32,839 bases of DNA from Patescibacteria group bacterium (GTDB lineage Bacteria > Patescibacteriota > Patescibacteriia > JAHIZJ01): contig JAQTMH010000005.1 in the NCBI GenBank assembly GCA_028714495.1, forward strand, positions 1 through 32,839, written 5' to 3'. A program made the translations under genes and the position numbers. Below the pieces are notes generated by a model. The model did not search any database and was not told the origin of the DNA. It worked only from the letters and a program-made list of their open reading frames with translations. Positions 9,231-16,658 of the stretch are shown here, one piece after another; the first letter of the stretch is position 1; the number at the start of each line of letters is the position of its first letter.

Positions 9231-10364
9231 ATGAAGCCTCAAAATAAAGATCAAAATAAAGCGAAGTCAAAAGCCGGGAAGAGTCCAAGCCAATGGTTTA
9301 TATTGGGGGGCTTTTTTGTTTTTGCCAGCGCTCTGTCGTGGGTTTTAATTTACCTCCTGATCCATTATTATCTCGGGACAACCAAGAATGTTCTAGCCAG
9401 TAATTCAAAGAGTGAGAACAGCGCGGAAGTGACCCAACAAGTGGGGGATAAAGTAGCCAGGCGAAGCGATGGTGTTTTGGTGGCCCCGGAACACGCCAAT
9501 CCATATCCCGTTGCCATAATGATAGATAATATTCCGCCAGCTTGGCCTCAAAGTGGCTTAGAAGCTGCTTCGATATTTTATGAAACGCTAGTCGAGGGAG
9601 GGGCGACCAGAATAATGGCTGTATTCACGGGCGGTACTTCGGAAAAAATCGGGCCGGTCAGGTCAGCCAGGCCTTATTACATAGAATGGGTTTCCGAATA
9701 TGACGCTTTTTACGGGCATGTCGGTGGATCGCCGGACGCCTTAGCGGCAATCAGCGGATTGGGCATAAAAGACTTCAGCCAGTTTAGTAATGGCCAGTAT
9801 TTTTGGCGCGATCAGGAACGTTATGCCCCCCACAATGTTTATACCAGCACCGAATTAATAAACCGCGCTTTGCGAGACAAGCAAATTGATGTTAAAACGC
9901 CGGATTATCGATCCTGGAAATTTAAAGACGAAGCTAGTCTGTCCAATCGGCCCAGTAAAAATGAAACTATTACCGTAAAATTTTCCAGCGGTCAGACCTG
10001 GACTTCAACTTATGAATATGATTTAGAGACGAACAGCTACCTCAAGTCGCAGGCCAATAATCCGCACCTAGACGCTGAAACGGGTAATCAACTAAAATTG
10101 AAAAACGTTATAGTAATAATTGTTCCAAAAATTTCAGACTACGGTGAAAAAGGTCGAATTACCTTAAATATCACGGGCGAAGGGAAAGCCTATATTTTCA
10201 GAGATGGGCTAAAAATAGAAGGCACTTGGAAAAAGCCAGACCGTTTAAGCAGGACGATTTTTTATGATGAGACAGGCCAAGAAATATCTTTGAACCGAGG
10301 CACGAGTTGGGTTTCGATTGTGCCCGAGGACAAAGAAGTGCTATATAGTGAAAAAGATTTGTAG
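9231..10364 (+). CDS. DUF3048 (YerB-like) membrane-anchored protein, tandem paralogue
   Basis: Same motifs as the preceding ORF (PVAIMIDNIPPAWPQSGLEAASIFYETLVEGGATRIMAVF; GPVRSARPYY; NGQYFWR). Confidence 0.88.
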   Translation: MKPQNKDQNKAKSKAGKSPSQWFILGGFFVFASALSWVLIYLLIHYYLGTTKNVLASNSKSENSAEVTQQVGDKVARRSDGVLVAPEHANPYPVAIMIDNIPPAWPQSGLEAASIFYETLVEGGATRIMAVFTGGTSEKIGPVRSARPYYIEWVSEYDAFYGHVGGSPDALAAISGLGIKDFSQFSNGQYFWRDQERYAPHNVYTSTELINRALRDKQIDVKTPDYRSWKFKDEASLSNRPSKNETITVKFSSGQTWTSTYEYDLETNSYLKSQANNPHLDAETGNQLKLKNVIVIIVPKISDYGEKGRITLNITGEGKAYIFRDGLKIEGTWKKPDRLSRTIFYDETGQEISLNRGTSWVSIVPEDKEVLYSEKDL

Positions 10365-10390
10365 ATAGGACAGAAATAAAGTCCGGGTAT

Positions 10391-11248
10391 TTATCGGCCT
10401 TTTTTAGTTAATTTAACAACTCGGTCGATAGAAGCGTAGTCTTTAATCGCTTCAATAAAATACATCGGAAGCAATCGGCTGATATATTTTGACAATCTGA
10501 TATATTGTTCCGAGCCAATTTCAAAGAAAATATACTTGGGTTTTTGATCTCTTTGGGCGATTTCCGCGACTAATTTCCGATAATACGCTAGGCCATCAGC
10601 TCCTCCGGATAGGGCGATCCTGGGTTCATATGATAAATCCGTTTTAATGACCTTAGTCATTTCTTTATTATTTAAATAAGGTAAATTGGCAGCCAGTATA
10701 TCAAGGCGGTGATTTAGTAACGGTTTTAGAAATGAACCTTGAAAGAATTTAACATTGTTATTTAACTTGTATTTAGTCGCATTTTTTCTTGCCAGGATAA
10801 GAGCTTTCGCAGAATTGTCAGTCGCCAAAATTAATGATTTTGGCAGTACCTTGGCCAAAGAAACCGCGATATTTCCACAACCAGTACCAAGGTCGGCTAT
10901 TGCATACCTTTTAGTTTTTAGGTCTGTTATTTTTAGTATTTCGTCAATCAATAATTCGGTTTCAGGTCGAGGTATCAAAACGCTTTTATTTACCAAAAAT
11001 TCGGATTGATAAAAACATTTAGTTCCCAGAATATAAGCAACCGGCTCGTGCTTGGTGCGCCGGTTCAGTAAATTTAAATATTTCCTTTTTTGTCGCTTCG
11101 AGAGCTCGGCTTGCTGATTGAGATAAAGAAAAGGGAGAGGCTTTTTTAATACATAACCAAGCAGTACCTCAGAATCTATCTCGGCGAACGCAATTTTTGA
11201 TTTATTGAGAAATTTATAACCAAATAATGTGGCATTAATTACGTTCAT
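10391..11248 (-). CDS. prmC: Peptide chain release factor N5-glutamine methyltransferase
   Basis: [19 protein letters not shown] motif and AANLPYL (NPPY-type, NLPY variant); overlaps prfA end. Confidence 0.92.
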   Translation of the reverse strand: MNVINATLFGYKFLNKSKIAFAEIDSEVLLGYVLKKPLPFLYLNQQAELSKRQKRKYLNLLNRRTKHEPVAYILGTKCFYQSEFLVNKSVLIPRPETELLIDEILKITDLKTKRYAIADLGTGCGNIAVSLAKVLPKSLILATDNSAKALILARKNATKYKLNNNVKFFQGSFLKPLLNHRLDILAANLPYLNNKEMTKVIKTDLSYEPRIALSGGADGLAYYRKLVAEIAQRDQKPKYIFFEIGSEQYIRLSKYISRLLPMYFIEAIKDYASIDRVVKLTKKGR

Positions 11249-12285
11249 AATTCAGCCGACTTCAAAGCCGCGATGACAGGCTCGAGATTGCCGTTTAAGA
11301 TATCTTGAATATTATGCCAACTTTTTTTTATTCGATGATCGGTAACCCGGTCTTGCGGATAATTGTAGGTACGAATTTTTTCCGATCGATCGCCACTGCC
11401 AATTTGCTTTTTTCTGTCAGCGGCCCGGGCACGCATTTTTTTATCCTCCGCCAGAGCCAGAAGACGGGAGCGTAAAACTTGAAGAGCGCGCTCTCGGTTT
11501 TGCAATTGTGAACGTTCATCCTGACATTGCACAATTAATCCGGATGGTTTATGGACAATTCTAATGGCAGAATAGGTTGTATTAACGCTTTGACCGCCGT
11601 GGCCACCAGCCGTAGATGTTTGGATCTCTAAATCTTCGGGTTTTATGTCGATCTCACTGGGTTCGGCTTCTGGAAGTATGGCCACGGTCGCGGCAGAAGT
11701 ATGAATTCTGCCGGATTTTTCAGTTTCTGGTATTCGCTGTACCCGATGAACGCCGGATTCATACTTCAGGTTGCTAAAAACATTATGGCCGCGGATTTCA
11801 AAGATTACTTCTTTAAAGCCACCCAGGCCAGTACGATTTGACGAGATCAAATGAGTAGTCCAATTTTTCTTTTCGGCGTAATGGCTGAACATGCGAAATA
11901 ATTCGCTGGCAAAGAGCGTAGCTTCATCGCCGCCCGTGCCAGCCCGAATTTCCACGATAATATTCTTTTTGTCTCTCGGATCGGAAGGACTAGTTTCATT
12001 GAGTATCTCAAGATTTAACGATGAAAATTCCTTTTGGAGTTTTTGGATTTCCTCACGGGCCAATTCTAAAATGTCAGAATCAGATTCTTTTTTCAAAGTT
12101 ACGTTCAAGTGAGCGATTTGTTTTTCGATTTCTTCGACTCGATCGAACTTTTTTAGTAATTCAGACAAACCAGCGTACTCCTGAGAAATTAACTTCAGCT
12201 CATCTTTATTCTGGATGAGGCTGGGATCTTGAAGCTTATTCTCAAGAAATTTTAGTCGATTATCAAATTCTTTTCGATCAGGCAT
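11245..12285 (-). CDS. prfA: Peptide chain release factor 1
   Basis: [23 protein letters not shown] motif; full-length 346 aa; next to prmC. Confidence 0.97.
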   Translation of the reverse strand: MPDRKEFDNRLKFLENKLQDPSLIQNKDELKLISQEYAGLSELLKKFDRVEEIEKQIAHLNVTLKKESDSDILELAREEIQKLQKEFSSLNLEILNETSPSDPRDKKNIIVEIRAGTGGDEATLFASELFRMFSHYAEKKNWTTHLISSNRTGLGGFKEVIFEIRGHNVFSNLKYESGVHRVQRIPETEKSGRIHTSAATVAILPEAEPSEIDIKPEDLEIQTSTAGGHGGQSVNTTYSAIRIVHKPSGLIVQCQDERSQLQNRERALQVLRSRLLALAEDKKMRARAADRKKQIGSGDRSEKIRTYNYPQDRVTDHRIKKSWHNIQDILNGNLEPVIAALKSAEL

Positions 12286-12324
12286 ATCCTAAAAAAATCT
12301 AAACCAAATAAATATTTGTTAGAC

Positions 12325-12558
12325 TTATTTATTGCGCGACTTTGCCTTGAGGGTATTTTTTTTCTCAATCATTTTGCGATAACGATCGACTCGACGGGCG
12401 GTATCCACTAGTTTCTGTTTACCCGTATAAAAAGGATGACAGGCCGAACAAATTTCAACTCTAATTTCAGGCACGGTCGAGCCGGTGACAATTTCGTTAC
12501 CACAAGCGCAATGGATTTTTGCTTCTGGGTAGTACGTTGGATGCAAGTTTTTTTTCAT
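12325..12558 (-). CDS. rpmE: 50S ribosomal protein L31
   Basis: CACGN...[26 protein letters not shown], Cys-containing L31. Confidence 0.95.
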   Translation of the reverse strand: MKKNLHPTYYPEAKIHCACGNEIVTGSTVPEIRVEICSACHPFYTGKQKLVDTARRVDRYRKMIEKKNTLKAKSRNK

Positions 12559-12823
12559 GTTAACTCTTTGGTTATATTTGAGAATTTTTAAACTTTGGGA
12601 TTTATGACTATTATGATATTTTCCTCGGCTTTATGGTCGCGCTGATTGAACCCGCCGTCGCATTATATTTATTCTTGGAAGAAAAGTCAATGCGGAACAA
12701 GACGATTGTCGCCAGGCCCAAATATTTGATTGTCATAACAAAAGTACGTTTTTAGTTGCTTTTCAGCCTCTCCGGCGTCAGAATGATAAAAATATACCAA
12801 AATATAATAAATTCAGCAAGGCT

Positions 12824-12852
12824 TGATGTTATTTCAAATATCTGATATTATA
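12824..12852 (+). promoter_or_regulatory. Putative sigma70-type promoter for rpsB-tsf
   Basis: TTGATG - 17 nt - TATTAT upstream of a long leader. Confidence 0.5.
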
Positions 12853-13004
12853 GTAATCATCTAATTATTAGTAATCACACATACCTTATTTCCTGGATTT
12901 TTTAATAAATTATCCGGGATAAACCGAGTCTTGCCACTTCAACGCCAAACCGCGCTTTGGCTGATGGTAAAACGGTGATATATGAGGTAGAGGGAAAAAG
13001 AATT

Positions 13005-13745
13005 ATGAGAGAAATCACACTCTTAGAAATGCTTAAAAGCGGGGTTCATTTTGGCCATCAAAAATCTCGCTGGCATCCAAAAATGAAACCCTTCATTTTC
13101 GCTGAACGGAGCGGCATTCACATTATCGATTTAGAAAAAACTCAGGAAAAATTAAAAGAAGCCCTAAAATTCGTAGAGACCACCGTCAGTCGAGGCGGGA
13201 TGGTTGTATTTATTGGAACAAAAAAGCAGGCCCAAAATATCGTAAAGAAATACGCCCTGGAGTCAGGCATGCCGTATGTTGTTAATCGCTGGATTGGCGG
13301 TCTTTTTACAAATTTTGCGGTAGTGAAAAAAATGATAGAAAAGCTGGCTAATCTGAAAAAGAAAAAAGCCAGTGGTGAACTTGAAAAATATACCAAGAAG
13401 GAAAAGGTTGAATTTCAGAAGGAAATTGACAGACTGGAAACGCTAGTCGGAGGCATTAGTGGTTTAAAGAAGATCCCGGAAGCGGCGTTTATTGTTGACC
13501 TGAAAACAGAAAAAACCGCTTTGCAGGAATCCAGAAAGAAAGGCATCCCGATAATCGCCTTGACTGATACCAATACCGACCCGACCAAGGTAACCTACCC
13601 GATACCGGCGAATGACGACGCGACAAAATCAATAGAACTGATAACCAGTTTGATGTCCGAATCGATTATCGAAGCAAAAAGAAATATTCCGGTAAAAACT
13701 CCGGAGGTTGGTAAATCTCCGGATATGCAAAAGCCGGTTGTGTGA
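13005..13745 (+). CDS. rpsB: 30S ribosomal protein S2 (ATG at 13005 preferred over the 12957 start in the ORF track)
   Basis: MREITLLEMLKSGVHFGHQKSRWHPKMKPFIFAERSGIHIIDLEKT; canonical S2 N-terminus starts at this Met. Confidence 0.97.
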   Translation: MREITLLEMLKSGVHFGHQKSRWHPKMKPFIFAERSGIHIIDLEKTQEKLKEALKFVETTVSRGGMVVFIGTKKQAQNIVKKYALESGMPYVVNRWIGGLFTNFAVVKKMIEKLANLKKKKASGELEKYTKKEKVEFQKEIDRLETLVGGISGLKKIPEAAFIVDLKTEKTALQESRKKGIPIIALTDTNTDPTKVTYPIPANDDATKSIELITSLMSESIIEAKRNIPVKTPEVGKSPDMQKPVV

Positions 13746-13773
13746 TTAATAAATAATATATTGAATAAGTATC

Positions 13774-14361
13774 ATGAAAGAAATATCAACGCAATTAATA
13801 AAAGAACTCAGACAAAAGACAGGCGTTGGAATAATGGAAGCCAAGCACGCCTTGATAGAGAATAGGGGAGATCTTAAAGAAGCCGTTGTTTATTTAAAAG
13901 AGCGTGGTAAAAAAATAATCGAAGCTAAGGCCGACCGCGCGACTAATCAGGGGGTGGTCGATGCCTATATCCACAGCAATAAAAAGGTAACCGGCGTGGT
14001 AGTACTTTTGTGCGAGACTGATTTTGTCGCCCGCACAGAAGATTTCCAGAATTTAGCCCATGAATTAGCTATGCAGGTTGCCGCGACAAAACCGAAATAT
14101 CTGAGTCCTGAAGACGTATCAGCGGAAATATTAGAAAAAGAAAAGGATGAATACCGCGCGCAGGTAAAGGGAAAAAAGCCAAAGGAAATAATTGAAAAAA
14201 TAGTTATGGGAAAGTTAGAAAAATATTTTGAAGAAAATTGCTTGCTGAATCAAAGGTATATTAAAGACGACACTCTAACTGTGGACGATCTAGTAAAACA
14301 AAAAGTGTCGTCACTCGGTGAAAACATCAGAATTAAATCGTTCGTCTACCTCGAAATATAA
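13774..14361 (+). CDS. tsf: Elongation factor Ts
   Basis: IKELRQKTGVGIMEAKHAL and LCETDFVARTEDFQNLAHELAMQVAA motifs. Confidence 0.97.
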   Translation: MKEISTQLIKELRQKTGVGIMEAKHALIENRGDLKEAVVYLKERGKKIIEAKADRATNQGVVDAYIHSNKKVTGVVVLLCETDFVARTEDFQNLAHELAMQVAATKPKYLSPEDVSAEILEKEKDEYRAQVKGKKPKEIIEKIVMGKLEKYFEENCLLNQRYIKDDTLTVDDLVKQKVSSLGENIRIKSFVYLEI

Positions 14362-14362
14362 T

Positions 14363-15145
14363 ATGGAATTATTCGCCGTACAGACAGAGGCCTGGGATCA
14401 AATACATTATGTTGAAATTCCGAATTATGATTTAAAAATCGGTGATCTGGTGGTTTTTCAGATTGAAAACGGAAGCGACATCGGCCGCATAATCAATCGC
14501 GCGAATTTGCCTGATCAGGAGATGCGCTTACCGTCAAAAACGATTATCCGTCGCGCCTCACCCGATGATCTGAATACTCTCAAGGAAAAGAACAAAGAAG
14601 CCGGCGACGCTCTGGCGAACTGCCGCAAGATGATCCAAAATTACAACTTAGACATGAAACTGATTGATTGCCATTTTTCCCTTGATGGCAGCAGAATAAC
14701 CTTTGGTTTCATCGCTGATGGCCGGGTGGATTTCCGTGAATTGGTTAAAGAACTTACCCGGCACCATCAAAAGACGATCAGACTTCAGCAAATGGGGATT
14801 AGGGATGAGGCAAGGCTTTTCGGAGACATCGGGCAATGCGGGAGGGTTTTATGTTGCCGGCGCTTTTTGAGGCAATTGACCAGCGTCACTTCTGATTACG
14901 CGAAAATTCAAGGCCTGGAACATCGAGGATGTGAGAGGCTTTCGGGGGTATGCGGACGATTGAAATGCTGCCTGGCGTTTGAATCGGAAGTGTATAAAAA
15001 GCTAATCGCCAACCTGCCTGAAATTGGAAGTAAGATCAAGACCGATCAAGGTCAGGGCGTTGTCCAAAGCGTGAATATCTTAAAACAGACAGTCGGGGTA
15101 GAAGTCGCTCCCAATAAGATAATCGAAGTGGCAATTAAGAAGTAA
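14363..15145 (+). CDS. PSP1/RicT family protein
   Basis: ATG at 14363 follows the tsf stop; Cys-rich GQCGRVLCCRRFL...CERLSGVCGRLKCCLAFE typical of PSP1 C-terminal domain. Confidence 0.9.
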   Translation: MELFAVQTEAWDQIHYVEIPNYDLKIGDLVVFQIENGSDIGRIINRANLPDQEMRLPSKTIIRRASPDDLNTLKEKNKEAGDALANCRKMIQNYNLDMKLIDCHFSLDGSRITFGFIADGRVDFRELVKELTRHHQKTIRLQQMGIRDEARLFGDIGQCGRVLCCRRFLRQLTSVTSDYAKIQGLEHRGCERLSGVCGRLKCCLAFESEVYKKLIANLPEIGSKIKTDQGQGVVQSVNILKQTVGVEVAPNKIIEVAIKK

Positions 15146-15146
15146 A

Positions 15147-16004
15147 ATGACTGACGTAATTATATTAATAATTTTTGTTTTAAGCGCCGCCGGGATCGTT
15201 TATATTATTTACCGGCGCCTTCCTAGATTGGCCCAGACAGAAAACCGGTCAATTAAGCAAGATCGGGAAACCGGAACAAAACAAGATATCATAACCCGGA
15301 GGCTGGAAAGAAAATTTTCTTCATTTGGTTCAATAATCTCAAAATATTTACGACCACTTTTATTGGCTATAAAATCAGGAGTAAAAAAGCTCTATCAAAA
15401 AATTGCTCATCTAGAATGGCAATACCGCAATTTAAGCAAGCAAAAATCCGTTGATGACCCCATGGCCGTTCGGGAAACGGCCCAGCAAATTACCGAAGAG
15501 ATTGATGACCATGTCGAGAATAAAAACTACGACCAGGCAGAAAAAAAATTAATTGAATTGATATCTCTCGATCCAAATAATATAGAGCTTTACCGCCACC
15601 TGGGAGAACTGTACATGGAAATGGGTGACTTTGTCCATGCCCGTGAAACACTTGAATTCGTGATATCGCTGGCCGTCAAAAAGAGAGAAGAAAATGAGAT
15701 AATTGACGCGTCAACAAATGTTGAATTGGCGGCTGATCACATAGATTTGGGTTTGGCCCTTCGCGAATTGAAATTATATAATGAGGCCTTGGAGAATATT
15801 GAACACGCCTGCAAACTTGAAGCGAATAATCCCAGGAACCTTGATATATTATTAGAAACTAGTATTATGGCGGGAGATAAGGTGCTTGCTTGGGAAGCGT
15901 TTGATCGTTTAAAAGAGACAAACCCGGAAAATAAGAAACTAGATGAGTTTGAAAAAAAGTTAAAAGAAATGGACAAAAGTAGATTACGATCAACAAATAA
16001 TTAA
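15147..16004 (+). CDS. TPR-repeat protein with N-terminal TM helix
   Basis: N-terminal hydrophobic helix; repeats such as NIELYRHLGELYMEMGDFVHARETLEFVIS and LGLALRELKLYNEALENIEHACKLEANN. Confidence 0.82.
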   Translation: MTDVIILIIFVLSAAGIVYIIYRRLPRLAQTENRSIKQDRETGTKQDIITRRLERKFSSFGSIISKYLRPLLLAIKSGVKKLYQKIAHLEWQYRNLSKQKSVDDPMAVRETAQQITEEIDDHVENKNYDQAEKKLIELISLDPNNIELYRHLGELYMEMGDFVHARETLEFVISLAVKKREENEIIDASTNVELAADHIDLGLALRELKLYNEALENIEHACKLEANNPRNLDILLETSIMAGDKVLAWEAFDRLKETNPENKKLDEFEKKLKEMDKSRLRSTNN

Positions 16005-16039
16005 TTTATTTGTTAAGTGGCTCGCGCCCGCCGCCAGGC

Positions 16040-16058
16040 GCCGATGTAGCTCAGCTGG
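16040..16058 (+). repeat. Partial copy of the tRNA-Thr 5' end (acceptor strand plus start of D-arm)
   Basis: GCCGATGTAGCTCAGCTGG matches tRNA-Thr positions 16072-16090 (GCCGATGTAGCTCAGTTGG) at 18/19. Confidence 0.85.
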
Positions 16059-16159
16059 CCCCGCCACCTCTGCCGATGTAGCTCAGTTGGTAGAGCAACT
16101 CCATGGTAAGGAGTAGGTCGTCGGTTCAATTCCGACCATCGGCTCCAGAGGTGGCGGGG
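16059..16159 (+). repeat. Inverted repeat flanking tRNA-Thr (extends acceptor stem)
   Basis: CCCCGCCACCTCT (16059-16071) is the exact reverse complement of AGAGGTGGCGGGG (16147-16159). Confidence 0.9.
16072..16147 (+). tRNA. tRNA-Thr (anticodon GGT), CCA encoded
   Basis: Acceptor GCCGATG/CATCGGC, anticodon stem ACTCC/GGAGT around ATGGTAA, T-arm GTCGGTTCAATTCCGAC, 3' TCCA. Confidence 0.95.
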
Positions 16160-16186
16160 TAAATAGCGCAACTTCACATATAGAAG

Positions 16187-16251
16187 TGTCTGGCGGGTGG
16201 ATACCAAAGCGGTCCCCGTCATACGACGGGGCAGGCGCTAGGGACCAGACA
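16187..16251 (+). other. tRNA-Tyr 5'-like fragment with a hairpin in place of the downstream arms
   Basis: GGCGGGTGGATACCAAAGCGGTC matches GGTGGGCAGGTACCTAAGCGGTC at 18/23; then CCCCGTC-ATAC-GACGGGG; whole unit closed by TGTCTGG (16187-16193)/CCAGACA (16245-16251). Confidence 0.6.
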
Positions 16252-16270
16252 TTATAGAGATTTAAAACAT

Positions 16271-16376
16271 AATCCAACCGGTGGGCAGGTACCTAAGCGG
16301 TCAACAGGGCCAGACTGTAAATCTGGTGCCTCCGGGCTTCGTAGGTTCGAATCCTACCCTGCCCACCAGTTGGATT
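16271..16376 (+). repeat. Inverted repeat flanking tRNA-Tyr (extends acceptor stem)
   Basis: AATCCAACCGGTGGGCAGG versus the reverse complement of CCTGCCCACCAGTTGGATT: 18/19 match. Confidence 0.9.
16283..16368 (+). tRNA. tRNA-Tyr (anticodon GTA), class II with long variable arm, CCA encoded
   Basis: Acceptor GGGCAGG/CCTGCCC, anticodon stem CCAGA-CTGTAAA-TCTGG, T-arm GTAGGTTCGAATCCTAC, 3' ACCA. Confidence 0.95.
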
Positions 16377-16418
16377 GATGACTATCAAGACAGCTCCATC
16401 TCGCACCCAAACGTAGGG

Positions 16419-16527
16419 CTGGATTAATAAGGTCGGGCTTCGTAGGTTCTCCTGCCTCGATGGCGGGATCCCGCATTCCTTTCGTAGTTTTATATAAGGG
16501 TGCGGGAGAATCCTACCCTGCCCGCCA
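16419..16527 (+). repeat. Broken tRNA-Tyr 3' copy: T-arm split by a 58-nt insert
   Basis: CGGGCTTCGTAGGTTC (to 16449), then 58 nt (16450-16507), then GAATCCTACCCTGCCCGCCA (16508-16527; 19/20 to the tRNA-Tyr 3' end). Insert holds palindrome GCGGGATCCCGC (16463-16474) and TCCCGCA/TGCGGGA (16469-16475/16501-16507). Confidence 0.82.
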
Positions 16528-16658
16528 ATACAATCTTTTATCGGAGCCGACCCATGTGGGTCAAAACGGTAGTAGGTTGCATTGGCACGTAACCCAACCC
16601 CTTGTCGGAGACCCCGACGAGAGGTTCTGTGTTTATTTGACGAATTCCCATAATCTAA

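Noticed and set aside
16013-16277. Minus-strand ORFs (69 aa and 64 aa) across the tRNA-Thr region, e.g. MVGIEPTTYSLPWSCSTN
   Set aside because: They are antisense readings of a tRNA gene, a familiar source of false protein predictions.
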